Positions 15,940-24,361 of a DNA stretch of 36,353 bases are shown here, piece by piece. The position numbers were made by a program, and so were the translations under genes. Source of the stretch: Pyramidobacter sp. C12-8 (GTDB lineage: Bacteria > Synergistota > Synergistia > Synergistales > Dethiosulfovibrionaceae); NCBI RefSeq assembly GCF_002007215.1, contig NZ_MUHX01000028.1:1-36353 (forward strand), given 5' to 3'. The notes below the pieces were generated by a model. That model was given only the letters and a program-made list of their open reading frames with translations, searched no databases and was not told where the DNA came from. Every line of letters begins with the position of its first letter. Position 1 is the first letter of the stretch.

Positions 15940-16932
15940 TTATTTGCTTTTGCGATAGAGCAGCACGTTCTTCTGGTGTTCGGCTTCTGTTTTGGCAAAA
16001 CGATGGCTTCCGTCGCCGCGGGCCACATAGTAGAGAAAATCGTTCTTCTCAGGTGCCAACGCGCCTTCCCAGGCTTGGGGCGAAGGAACGCAGACAGGAA
16101 GCGGCGGGAGCCCCGCGCTCTTATAGGTATTGTACGGCGAATCCACTTCGAGATGCTTGAACAGCACGCGCTTCAGCGTTTCGCCTTTCTGAAGATACCA
16201 CGCGTAGACGACGCTGGCATCGATCTGCAGCAGCATGTTCTGAGCCAGCCGGTTCTCGATGACTCCGGCGATCACAGGGTATTCGCTGTCGATCTGCGCT
16301 TCGCGCTGCAGCAGAGAGGCGATCACCGCCGTCCGCAAAGCGTTGTCCTTATCGTTCAGAAGCGCGCCGAAACGGGCATACCACGCCGCCGACGCCTGTC
16401 TGACAAGCTCCGGCAGAGATGCCTCCGTCAGGGAATAGGTCTCGGGCAAAAGGAACGCGGCGCGTCCTTCGGCGGCGTCGGGCAAAATGCGGCGCATGGC
16501 CGCGGGGAAGTTGTCGAGGTCATTCAGGGCCGCTTTCTGCGCTTCGTCGCTCCCCAGCGAAAAAGGCCTTTGCGGCAGCGCGCCGGGAACGATGATCGCG
16601 CTGAAGTACGAAGGCTCGCTGCTGCTCAGCTGTTCAGCGACATACCAGGAAGGGCCGGAAGATATGTGATACCCCCCGGCGCGAAGCGAACGATCGGCGC
16701 CTTTCCTGCCGAGCCAGTACAGCAGATTGCGGCGGTCGGCAACGAGGTCCTCTTCGGCGATCCTTTGTGCGAAGTGGCGCAGAGATTCTCCCTCTTTCAG
16801 GAAGAGCTGAGCCGTCTTTTCGTTCTTATGGAACGGCATGACGAAGACGTCTTTCCACTGCGAAGGCTTCCAGCGATACGCGGCGGCGGCGCCGACAAAA
16901 GCGAGCGCAAGGACTGCAAGGATTTTTTTCAT
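15940..16932 (-). CDS. mltG: Endolytic murein transglycosylase MltG
   Basis: A 330-residue YceG-like protein, anchored by one N-terminal helix (about residues 3-19) with the rest in the periplasm. It cuts nascent glycan strands and so ends their growth. The catalytic glutamate is in ASLLQREAQ, and LQIDASVVYAW, then SPYNTYKSAGLPPLPVCVPS, mark the active-site domain; residues 42-95 resemble the LysM-like part. It follows queA by 14 bases. Confidence 0.94.
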   Translation of the reverse strand: MKKILAVLALAFVGAAAAYRWKPSQWKDVFVMPFHKNEKTAQLFLKEGESLRHFAQRIAEEDLVADRRNLLYWLGRKGADRSLRAGGYHISSGPSWYVAEQLSSSEPSYFSAIIVPGALPQRPFSLGSDEAQKAALNDLDNFPAAMRRILPDAAEGRAAFLLPETYSLTEASLPELVRQASAAWYARFGALLNDKDNALRTAVIASLLQREAQIDSEYPVIAGVIENRLAQNMLLQIDASVVYAWYLQKGETLKRVLFKHLEVDSPYNTYKSAGLPPLPVCVPSPQAWEGALAPEKNDFLYYVARGDGSHRFAKTEAEHQKNVLLYRKSK

Positions 16933-16946
16933 CGCGGCGCCTGCCT

Positions 16947-18002
16947 TTATACGATCATCATGGCGTCCCCGAACGAAAAGAAGCGATATCGTTCCTTCAC
17001 CGCTTCGGCGTACGCTTTCATGGTCAGGTCATAGCCCGCAAAGGCCGCAACCAGCATCACCAACGTGCTCTTGGGAAGATGAAAATTCGTGATCAGCGCG
17101 TCCACGACCTTGTATTCGAACCCAGGATAGATGAACAGCTCCGTTTCCAGCACGCCCGGATGAAGCCCCCCAGAGGCGGCGGCCATGCCTTCGAGCGTCC
17201 TCACCACGGTCGTGCCGAGGGCGACGACGCGCCCGCCGTTCTTCTTGGCCATGACGATCTTGTCATAGGCATCCTGCGGGATCACGCAGTGTTCGACATG
17301 CATATGATGCCTTCGAATATCCTCCGTTTTGACGGGGCGGAACGTTCCCAGCCCGACTTCGAGCGTAATGTCGGCGATCGTCACGCCGCGCTCGGCGACT
17401 TTCCGAAGCAGCTCGCGAGTAAAATGGAGGCCGGCCGTCGGCGCCGCCGCAGAACGGGGATCCTTCGCATAAACGGTCTGATAATCCTCGGGGCGCGACG
17501 AGCGCTCATGAATATAAGGGGGCAGCGGCATCGAGCCGTTTGCCTCGGCCAGAGCGCGCACATCGCAGTCGGCGGGGAAAACGACGCGGCGCACGCCGTC
17601 TTCGCTTTTGACGGCGCCGATCGTGACCACGACGTCGCCGTCAAGGCGCACCCGCGATCCCTCGGGCAGCTTGCGGCCGGGGCGAACCAGAGCCTCCCAG
17701 CATTTTTCGCCGTCGTCCTCCGGACGCAGCAGAAGGACCTCCACCTGGGCGCTGCCGTTGACCTTCACGCCTCCGACGCGCGCGGCCATAACGCGCGTGT
17801 CGTTGCGCACAAGGACATCGCCGGGGCGAAGCCATTGGAGAACATCGTGGAAATGCTGGTGAAACAGCTTCCCGTCCGCGCGGCGTACGGTCAGAAGGCG
17901 GCAACGGTCGCGGGGGTCCGCCGGTTTTTGCGCGATCAGCTCGGGCGGAAGTTCGTAATCATAGGTATTGATGTCGAAAAAGTCCCTCTGCGTCATTGAC
18001 AA
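16947..18002 (-). CDS. queA: tRNA preQ1(34) S-adenosylmethionine ribosyltransferase-isomerase
   Basis: A 351-residue enzyme that moves the ribosyl part of SAM to preQ1 in tRNA, forming epoxyqueuosine. Signatures: YELPPELIAQKPADPRDRCRLL in two parts, the DTRVMAARV stretch, AAPTAGLHFT, and the C-terminal NFHLPKSTLVMLVAAFAGYD. The start is a TTG at 18002, seven bases after AGGAG; an ATG two codons later (17996) is the alternative but is 13 bases from that site. Next to a SpoIID-domain gene and ruvB, as is common. The other queuosine genes are not in the window. Confidence 0.95.
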   Translation of the reverse strand: MSMTQRDFFDINTYDYELPPELIAQKPADPRDRCRLLTVRRADGKLFHQHFHDVLQWLRPGDVLVRNDTRVMAARVGGVKVNGSAQVEVLLLRPEDDGEKCWEALVRPGRKLPEGSRVRLDGDVVVTIGAVKSEDGVRRVVFPADCDVRALAEANGSMPLPPYIHERSSRPEDYQTVYAKDPRSAAAPTAGLHFTRELLRKVAERGVTIADITLEVGLGTFRPVKTEDIRRHHMHVEHCVIPQDAYDKIVMAKKNGGRVVALGTTVVRTLEGMAAASGGLHPGVLETELFIYPGFEYKVVDALITNFHLPKSTLVMLVAAFAGYDLTMKAYAEAVKERYRFFSFGDAMMIV

Positions 18003-18040
18003 AAAGTCACTCCTGTAAAGGTTTGCCGTACGTTATCTCT

Positions 18041-19516
18041 TCATCTCTTTTGGATTGCCGTGCCGGGATAATAAAACTCAAGTATTTTTTCCGCCGACCA
18101 GCCTCGATCCGCCATGGCCTTGGCTCCCCACTGCGAGAGGCCAACGCCGTGCCCCCAGCCGCGCCCATACAATGTGACGCTGCCGCCGGCGAGGCTGGCG
18201 GAAACTGCCGTCCGGGCCAGATTCGGAATGCGCTTCGCCGTCTCCGCCGGCTGTTCGAGCGGTTCTCGTTTCCGCTCCATTGCCGGCGTCTCAACGCCTA
18301 AAGCTTTATACAGGTAATTCCGGCGCCGCTCGGGATAGAGGATCATGTCCAGGCGTTCGTCGACGTTGAATTTCTTTTGCTCGATCAGCGCCTTGAGCTG
18401 CGCGTCTTCAGCCGTCGTCAGAGGCGTCGGGTCAAAGGCGATTTTTCTCGCGGTCCGGGGCGCTTCGCGGCGCTGAACGGGATCGGGCACGTCGGTCGCA
18501 CGCGGGCCTTCGGGAGAAAACTCAAAGAACGTGCTGCGCACTTTTTTCGCGCCGATCAGGGTGCGAAAAGCCGCGCTGCTGAGCACGGAGCTTCCCGCAG
18601 AACCCGTAAATCTCAGCGCCGCCGCGCGCCCGGCAGCGTCCCGCCGCTCGATGGCGATCTGCGACACCGTTCCCACGCTTTTGCCTTTTTTGGCGAGAGC
18701 GTTCTGGATCTCGCCCGCCGACAGAGAGGCCTCCCAGCGAGCCTTGGGAGATCCGGAGGGAAAGGGTTCTTTGCGAACGACCAGATAGGGGACGCGTTTG
18801 CCCCACACGTCGCCGACATCAGCGGTGGCGCCGCCGCTGTCGGAACAGAAAAAGGTGTGCGCCAAATCGCCCCTGTACGTCAAAACTTGGCCGCGGGTCT
18901 GCGCGATCGCGCGGTCCGTCGAAGCGTGGAGCACGTTCGTGCCTCGATAGACCTGACAATGATCGGTCGTGCAGACGTCGTAACCGCTGGCTTCGTGACG
19001 CCCCATCTGCGCCAGCGCGTAGGTCCTGGAGATCACCGCCTGCGCCTTGAGGACTTCCATGGCCCATTGCGGATTGATCTCGTAGCCGAGGACGCCGCGA
19101 AGGTATTTTTCAACGTCAAGATGGTTGATCACCGTGACCTGCCCGCCGCGGGCCCGCAGCACCAGCTCGCCTTCATAGCTGACTTTGCCGCAGCGGATCT
19201 GATGCGGCGAGCTCACGATCACAGGCGAAGCATAACTTTTTCCCTGAATGACGACGTTCGATCCGCGCGCGTGAGCGCTGAAACTCGCCGGCAACGAAAA
19301 GCGGCGGCCGCCGCCATCCCTGCCGCTCAAGCTGCGTCCGGAAATCGGCGCGGAAGGCGCGGTCATGAGCCCCACGCGAATCCAGCGCGCCTGAGCCTCA
19401 GCCGAAAGGCACAGGCACAGCGAGAAAAAAAACACGGCGAGAGCGATCTTTTTACAGCAGTTCCAGTTGATCCGGCGCCGCCTGAGGCGGCGTCTTGCCA
19501 AGATAACGGTACGCAT
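18041..19516 (-). CDS. SpoIID/LytB-domain protein, probable peptidoglycan transglycosylase
   Basis: A 491-residue exported protein. The N-terminus has a very basic region followed by a hydrophobic core, IALAVFFFSLCLCL, and a likely cleavage after AEAQA near residue 43. The SpoIID domain spans about residues 120-330 and again near the end: LRGVLGYEINPQW, VISRTYALAQM, CTTDHCQVYRG, CSDSGGATADVGDVWG, and GRGWGHGVGLSQWGAKAM. In spore formers SpoIID cleaves glycan strands stripped of peptides; relatives in non-sporulating bacteria act on the wall in other ways. The chosen ATG at 19516 has GGGAGGA about 13 bases upstream and overlaps ruvB by 65 bases; a GTG inside the hydrophobic core would ruin the signal peptide. 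Confidence 0.85.
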   Translation of the reverse strand: MRTVILARRRLRRRRINWNCCKKIALAVFFFSLCLCLSAEAQARWIRVGLMTAPSAPISGRSLSGRDGGGRRFSLPASFSAHARGSNVVIQGKSYASPVIVSSPHQIRCGKVSYEGELVLRARGGQVTVINHLDVEKYLRGVLGYEINPQWAMEVLKAQAVISRTYALAQMGRHEASGYDVCTTDHCQVYRGTNVLHASTDRAIAQTRGQVLTYRGDLAHTFFCSDSGGATADVGDVWGKRVPYLVVRKEPFPSGSPKARWEASLSAGEIQNALAKKGKSVGTVSQIAIERRDAAGRAAALRFTGSAGSSVLSSAAFRTLIGAKKVRSTFFEFSPEGPRATDVPDPVQRREAPRTARKIAFDPTPLTTAEDAQLKALIEQKKFNVDERLDMILYPERRRNYLYKALGVETPAMERKREPLEQPAETAKRIPNLARTAVSASLAGGSVTLYGRGWGHGVGLSQWGAKAMADRGWSAEKILEFYYPGTAIQKR

Positions 19517-20495
19517 TTTCCGTTGCTTTCCTCCCTCGAGGGGTGCGTTCGATCATGCCCTTTTGAATCAGATAGGGCTCGTAGATGTCTTCGATCGTCT
19601 GAGGTTCTTCGTTCAGCGCGGCGGCAAGGGTCGAAAGCCCCACGGGACCGCCGTCGAAAAGGCTGACGATGGCGTCGAGTATTTTGCGGTCGCCGTCGTC
19701 CAGCCCCAGTCCGTCAAGGCCGAGCGTATCCATCGCCCGCGCCGCCAGAGCGGCTTCGACGGTCGGCACGCCGGCCACCTCGGCGAAGTCGCGGACGCGG
19801 CGCAGCAGCCTCAGGGCGATCCGCGGCGTCCCGCGCGAACGGCTGGCAATCGCGCGGCAGGCCTCGGGCTCCACTTTCATGTTCATCACGCCCGCGCCGC
19901 GGTCGAGAATGACGCACAGTTCCTCCGCCGTATAGAGCCGCAGCTGCTCGACGATGCCAAACCGCGCGCGCAGCGGCGCGCTGAGCAGCCCCAGGCGGGT
20001 CGTGGCCCCCACCAGCGTGAAGTGCGGCAGGTTCAGGCAGATGCTGCGCGCCAGAGGCCCCTTGCCGACGATGATGTGCAGCGTGAAGTCCTCCATGGCG
20101 GAGTACAGCACTTCTTCGATCGTCGTGGACATGCGGTGGATCTCGTCGATGAACAGCACGTCGTGATCCTGAAGGTTCGAGAGGATCGCCGCGAGATCGC
20201 CGGGCTTCTCCAGCGCCGGCCCCGTCGTCACTCGCAGCTCGCTGTCCATTTCATGGGCGATGATGCCGGCCAGGGTCGTCTTTCCCAAGCCGGGAGGCCC
20301 GTAAAAGAGGACGTGGTCCAGCGCTTCTTCGCGCTTCTTCGCGGCCTGGATATAGACTTCCAGCTTGGATTTTATCTCCGTCTGGCCGTTGAAATCGGAT
20401 AACTGGAGGGGGCGAAGGCCCCTCTCGTCTTCCCGCTCTTTGAGCTCTTCGAGCGGGGGCAGATCGAAACCGCGATGAATGTTTTCTTTGTCCAA
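19452..20495 (-). CDS. ruvB: Holliday junction branch-migration helicase RuvB
   Basis: A 347-residue AAA+ motor driving branch migration with RuvA. Walker A is GPPGLGKTTLAG, Walker B LFIDEIHR, sensor I is in LVGATTRLGLLSAPLRARFG, and a C-terminal winged helix ends with EPYLIQKGMIERTPRGRKATE. It starts with TTG at 20495, preceded by AGGTG seven bases away; an ATG between them is in another frame. It lies 11 bases after ruvA. Order ruvC-ruvA-ruvB is intact. Confidence 0.97.
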   Translation of the reverse strand: MDKENIHRGFDLPPLEELKEREDERGLRPLQLSDFNGQTEIKSKLEVYIQAAKKREEALDHVLFYGPPGLGKTTLAGIIAHEMDSELRVTTGPALEKPGDLAAILSNLQDHDVLFIDEIHRMSTTIEEVLYSAMEDFTLHIIVGKGPLARSICLNLPHFTLVGATTRLGLLSAPLRARFGIVEQLRLYTAEELCVILDRGAGVMNMKVEPEACRAIASRSRGTPRIALRLLRRVRDFAEVAGVPTVEAALAARAMDTLGLDGLGLDDGDRKILDAIVSLFDGGPVGLSTLAAALNEEPQTIEDIYEPYLIQKGMIERTPRGRKATENAYRYLGKTPPQAAPDQLELL

Positions 20496-20506
20496 AACGC
20501 ATCACC

Positions 20507-21118
20507 TCACTTGCGGGGCTGAAGGATGCGAAGGCAGCTCATAATGGCCTCGCTTTCGCCAAGAGACTCTCCCTGTTCAGCCACAACCGACTTGTAGGCG
20601 CGCACGGCCGAGGCGCGGTCGAATCCCAGGGATTCAAGAGCGTCGAGCACGCCGGCGGCCGCCTGCCGATCGCCGGCAGGCGCACCGTGCAGTTCGCCCG
20701 TCAGCTGGATAAAGCCTTTTTTATGAATGCGGTCGGAAAGTTCGAAACAAATGCGTTCGGCCGTTTTTTTGCCGATTCCCGGCACCGAAGTAAGCAGCCT
20801 GATGTCGTTCTGCTCCACGGCCGCGACGATCTCCGCAGGGGAAAGGTACTGAAGGATGGAAATGGCCGCCTTGCCGCCCACGCCCTTGGTCAGAATCATC
20901 AGTTTGAACGTCCGGCGTTCGGTATCGTCGGCAAAACCGTAAAGAGCCACGCCGGCGTCGCCGATCTGCAGCAGGGTGTAAAGAAATACCTGCGCTCCGA
21001 GTTCGCATCGTTCCGCCGCCTGGCGCGTCAAAAGGACCTCCACGCCAAAGCCGTTGCACTCGACGACGGCTGCAAATTCGGACCTTTCTACGACCTTTCC
21101 TCTGATGCTGGCAAGCAT
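20507..21118 (-). CDS. ruvA: Holliday junction complex subunit RuvA
   Basis: A 203-residue subunit that holds the four-way junction for RuvB. The N-terminal OB fold has MLASIRGKVVE and GFGVEVLLT; the tandem helix-hairpin-helix motifs include VGGKAAISILQYLSPAEIV and VPGIGKKTAERICFEL; the C-terminal domain III (about residues 155-200, ALESLGFDRASAVRAYKSV) contacts RuvB. It lies six bases after ruvC. Confidence 0.97.
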   Translation of the reverse strand: MLASIRGKVVERSEFAAVVECNGFGVEVLLTRQAAERCELGAQVFLYTLLQIGDAGVALYGFADDTERRTFKLMILTKGVGGKAAISILQYLSPAEIVAAVEQNDIRLLTSVPGIGKKTAERICFELSDRIHKKGFIQLTGELHGAPAGDRQAAAGVLDALESLGFDRASAVRAYKSVVAEQGESLGESEAIMSCLRILQPRK

Positions 21119-21124
21119 GGCCGG

Positions 21125-21643
21125 CTATCTCCTTCCATAGGCATACTGCGGACTGCGGACGATCGCCAGGCCGGCCAGAGCGATACCGAGCGCATCGGCC
21201 GTGTCGTCGGGACGGGGGATTTCCGGCAGGTTCAGAAGCTGCTGGATCATGAGCTGTACCTGACGTTTTTCCGCCGTGCCATCGCCGCAGACCGTCAGCT
21301 TCACTTCCGACGGTTTGGGTTCGACAACCGGCAGATGATATTGCGCTCCCAGCAACAGTATGGCCCCCCGAACCTGCCACACCGCTTCGGCAGTCGTGCG
21401 GTTCTGTCCGAAATAGAGTCTCTCGACGGACATAAAATGAGGGGAGCAGTTTTCAATCTGCTCCCTCACACCGTCATACAACGCTTTAATTCTCACTGAC
21501 GTATCCTGATGGGGAGGCGTCTCAAGACACCCGTAGGCCAGCGCCCGATAGGAGCTTCCCGATTGGCACACAAAGCCGTATCCGAGGCGGCCGATGCCCG
21601 GGTCGATCCCCAGACAGACAAGCCCCTTAGTCGTCGTTGGCAA
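21125..21643 (-). CDS. ruvC: Crossover junction endodeoxyribonuclease RuvC
   Basis: A 172-residue resolvase of the RNase H fold. Catalytic acids sit in GIDPGIGRLGYG (D14), MSVERLYFGQN and the C-terminal RPDDTADALGIALAG. The start is not certain: the track from TTG at 21643 gives a short leader before GLVCLGIDPG and overlaps the end of yebC by 17 bases; only a weak GAGG lies upstream. No ATG is available nearby, so translational coupling to yebC is likely. Confidence 0.94.
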   Translation of the reverse strand: MPTTTKGLVCLGIDPGIGRLGYGFVCQSGSSYRALAYGCLETPPHQDTSVRIKALYDGVREQIENCSPHFMSVERLYFGQNRTTAEAVWQVRGAILLLGAQYHLPVVEPKPSEVKLTVCGDGTAEKRQVQLMIQQLLNLPEIPRPDDTADALGIALAGLAIVRSPQYAYGRR

Positions 21644-22382
21644 TGGCCTCGTTCACCTCGTCGGTAAATTCAAAGTTCGCGTAGACGTTCTGAACGTCGT
21701 CGTGGCTGTCGAGCAGATCGAAGAGCTTGAGCATCTTGCGGGCTTTTTCCACGTCGCCGATTGTCACGGTCGTCTTGGGGACGAAGACATTTTCGGCGTC
21801 GGTGACCTTATAGCCCTTCTTTTCAAGCGCTTCGCGAACCTCCATCATGGCTGAAGGATCGGTCGTCACCGTGGCGCCCTCCTCATTGACGGCCACGTCA
21901 TCCGCGCCGGCGTCGATGGCATCTTCCATCAGCTGATCCTCGTCGACCGCCCCCTCGATGGCGATGCTGCCCTTGCGCTCGAAGTTCCAGGCCACGCTGC
22001 CGGCCGTCCCCATGGAACCGCCGTTGCGTTCGAGAATGGCGCGGATCTCGGGCGTGGTACGGTTGCGGTTGTCCGTCAACGACTCGCAGATGATGGCCAC
22101 GCCGTCGATGCCGTAGCCCTCGTACGTCAGTTCCTCGTAGGAAACGCCCTCGAGCTCGCCGGTGCCGCGTTTGATGGCCCTGGTGATCGTGTCGTTGGGG
22201 ACGCTGGCCGCCCGCGCGCGGTCGAGCGCCGCCTTGAGGCGCACGTTCATGCCGGGATCGCCGCCGCCCTCCTTGGCCGCGATGATGATCATCTTGATCA
22301 GCTTCTGGCGCTCGTTTCCTTTTTTGGAATCCTGCGCAGCCTTACGATGCTTGATATTTGCCCACTTCGAATGCCCTGACAT
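21627..22382 (-). CDS. yebC: YebC/PmpR-family protein
   Basis: A 251-residue protein of the YebC/PmpR/TACO1 family, described both as transcription regulator and, more recently, as a translation factor that relieves stalling on proline-rich stretches. The N-terminal signature MSGHSKWANIKHRKAAQDSKKG is present as MSGHSKWANIKHRK then AAQDSKKGN, and FERKGSIAI, DAGADDVAVNEEG and the acidic C-terminus match. AGGTGAT lies just before ATG 22382. It directly precedes ruvC, as in many bacteria. Confidence 0.96.
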   Translation of the reverse strand: MSGHSKWANIKHRKAAQDSKKGNERQKLIKMIIIAAKEGGGDPGMNVRLKAALDRARAASVPNDTITRAIKRGTGELEGVSYEELTYEGYGIDGVAIICESLTDNRNRTTPEIRAILERNGGSMGTAGSVAWNFERKGSIAIEGAVDEDQLMEDAIDAGADDVAVNEEGATVTTDPSAMMEVREALEKKGYKVTDAENVFVPKTTVTIGDVEKARKMLKLFDLLDSHDDVQNVYANFEFTDEVNEAIANDD

Positions 22383-22442
22383 ACAAAATCACCTCATAAA
22401 AAGTTTAAGGAATCGCACTCTGCAAAACATGCTTGAAATCGC

Positions 22443-23177
22443 TCAAACTGCGTCGATGACGCAGATTGGCGGCATTTTCCTTTTATGCTCCGAAATACGT
22501 CTGCGCCGCTCGATTTCCCTGCGGCTCTTCTCATCGACCGGCCGTCCGGAAACATACGCGTCGAGTACGTCGTAGGACAGCCCCATTTCCTGCTCGTCGG
22601 TCTGCCCTTCCCAGAGTCCGGCCGACGGCGGCTTTTCGATGACCGGAGAGGGCACGCCCATTTCGCGCGCGATCGCGCGCACCTCGGCCTTGGTCAGATC
22701 GGCCAGAGGCATAAAGTCGCTGCCGCCGTCTCCGTATTTGGTAAAGTAGCCCACGGTCAGCTCGTCCTTGTTGCCCGTACCGCACACCAGGTACCCGAGC
22801 GTCTGCGCGATGGAATACGCCGTGATCATGCGCAGGCGGGGCTTGATGTTGGCCGCTGCCAGCGCGGAAGGTTCCATGATCCGGCCGATCGTGCGCCGGT
22901 AGACGTCAAAAGTCTCCGACAGATCGACCGTCAGCATTTTCACTCCCAGCGCGTCGGCGGTCAGGCGCGCGTGCTCTCCGTCAAGCGGAATGCTGTGGCA
23001 CGGCATATACACCGTTATCACGCGTTCCGTCCCGAGCGCTTCTTTGAGCAGTGCCGCCGCCACGGCCGAGTCGATGCCGCCGCTCAGTCCGACCACGGCG
23101 CCGCCGGCTCCGGAAGCGGAAATAATCTGGCTCATCCATTTTTCGATGGCGTCGATCAATTTTCTGGCGTCTCTCAC
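22443..23177 (-). CDS. nadE: NH3-dependent NAD+ synthetase
   Basis: A 244-residue enzyme turning deamido-NAD into NAD with ATP and ammonia. The ATP pyrophosphatase loop is VVGLSGGIDSAVAAALL; other marks are CGTGNKDELTVGYFTKYGDGG read in two parts, LADLTKAEVRAIA and EKPPSAGLWEGQTDEQEMGLSY. No glutaminase domain is fused, so it uses free ammonia. The chosen start is the GTG at 23177 because AGGAGG is seven bases upstream; the ATG at 23207 has no ribosome site. It heads the run to ftsK. Confidence 0.95.
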   Translation of the reverse strand: MRDARKLIDAIEKWMSQIISASGAGGAVVGLSGGIDSAVAAALLKEALGTERVITVYMPCHSIPLDGEHARLTADALGVKMLTVDLSETFDVYRRTIGRIMEPSALAAANIKPRLRMITAYSIAQTLGYLVCGTGNKDELTVGYFTKYGDGGSDFMPLADLTKAEVRAIAREMGVPSPVIEKPPSAGLWEGQTDEQEMGLSYDVLDAYVSGRPVDEKSRREIERRRRISEHKRKMPPICVIDAV

Positions 23178-23246
23178 AGAAGCCCCTCCTCTTCCCTCAT
23201 GCGACATGACGTTTTATTTTACCACACTCGCTGTATTTAGGGCAGA

Positions 23247-23302
23247 AAAAAGCCGCCACGGAAAAATGAAGGGGACATATCATTCTTCCGTGGCGGCTTT
23301 TT
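23247..23302 (-). terminator. Terminator after ispG
   Basis: A perfect 17-bp stem (aaaaagccgccacggaa 23247-23263, complement 23286-23302) with a 22-base loop and a T-run on the minus strand. It begins directly after the ispG stop and ends the murA-to-ispG operon, insulating nadE. A TAAAAT box at 23216-23221 (minus strand) just beyond it may belong to the nadE promoter. Confidence 0.88.
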
Positions 23303-23303
23303 T

Positions 23304-24347
23304 TCAAGATTTTTTCGGCAGATGGCGCCGCAGCGCCTCGATCACGCAGCCGCTTTCGACGCGCTCGACGATCTTTCCGTCTTTGAAGATGACCGGGCCC
23401 GAAGGCGAACCGGCGACGCCGAGCTGGGCGCAGCGGGCTTCGCGCGGACCGTTCACCTCGCAGCCCATCACGGCCAGCGTGTAGCCGTCGGGCAGTTCTT
23501 CCAATATCGGGGCGAGCTGAGGAACGACGGCGGTCACTTCCAGCTGGCGCCGTCCGCAGGTCGGGCACGAGATCAGCCGCCCGCCGCGCTGGCGCAGATT
23601 CAGCGCCCGCAGGATGCTGTAGGCCGTCCGCACTTCGTCCGCGGGCGGCTGGGACAAACTGACGCGCATCGTGTCGCCGATGCCCAGCGCCAAAAGCCGC
23701 GACAGGCCGCAGGCGCTTTTGACGACGCCGTCCAATCCGCTGCCCGATTCGGTGATCCCCACGTGGAACGGGAAGTCGCCGTAGCGGCGCTGGAGAAGGA
23801 CATTGGCGCGCAGGGACTCTTCCAGATCGGTCGATTTGGCGGAAACGACAATGTCGTAAAATTTCAGCGACAGCAGCATTTCCATCTGCTCTCCGACTGC
23901 CAGCGCCAGAGCGGCGCCGCGGTCGCCGCCGGCGCGCCGAAGCTGCGCGTCATTGACCGAACCGCTGTTGGCGCCGATCCGGATGACGACCCGGCGCTCC
24001 CGCGCCAGGTCGACGACGGCCGCCAGGCGCCCGGGGCTGCCCATGTTGCCGGGATTGATGCGGATGGAAGGGCAGCCGGCCTCCATGGCCGCGACGGCAA
24101 GCGCCGGATCGAAGTGGATGTCCGCCATCAGCGGCAGCGGCGAGGAATCGTTCAGGGCGCGCAGCCGGTCTTTCAGCTCCGGCTTGGGAAACGCGACGCG
24201 CACCAGTTCGCAGCCTTCGGCCCGAAGTTCGGTCAGCTGTTTCAGACACGCGGCCGTGTCGTCGAGGCGCGTTTTCAGCATCGACTCGACCCGCACCGGC
24301 GCGCCCGCGCCCAGAGTCAGGGAACCAATCCGCACGGTTCTTTTCAT
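23304..24347 (-). CDS. ispG: (E)-4-hydroxy-3-methylbut-2-enyl-diphosphate synthase
   Basis: A 347-residue iron-sulfur enzyme of the MEP pathway converting MEcPP to HMBPP. It opens with MKRTVRIGSLTLGAGAPVRVESM, has the TIM-barrel stretch PLMADIHFDPALAV then RINPGNMGS, and ends with the cluster cysteines in ISCPTCGR and VMGCEVNGPREA. The ATG at 24347 has GGAGG six bases upstream and lies 14 bases after rseP; the open frame further up overlaps rseP and is ignored. Short bacterial type without the extra central domain seen in plants and Chlamydiae. Confidence 0.96.
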   Translation of the reverse strand: MKRTVRIGSLTLGAGAPVRVESMLKTRLDDTAACLKQLTELRAEGCELVRVAFPKPELKDRLRALNDSSPLPLMADIHFDPALAVAAMEAGCPSIRINPGNMGSPGRLAAVVDLARERRVVIRIGANSGSVNDAQLRRAGGDRGAALALAVGEQMEMLLSLKFYDIVVSAKSTDLEESLRANVLLQRRYGDFPFHVGITESGSGLDGVVKSACGLSRLLALGIGDTMRVSLSQPPADEVRTAYSILRALNLRQRGGRLISCPTCGRRQLEVTAVVPQLAPILEELPDGYTLAVMGCEVNGPREARCAQLGVAGSPSGPVIFKDGKIVERVESGCVIEALRRHLPKKS

Positions 24348-24361
24348 GATCGGCCTCCGCG

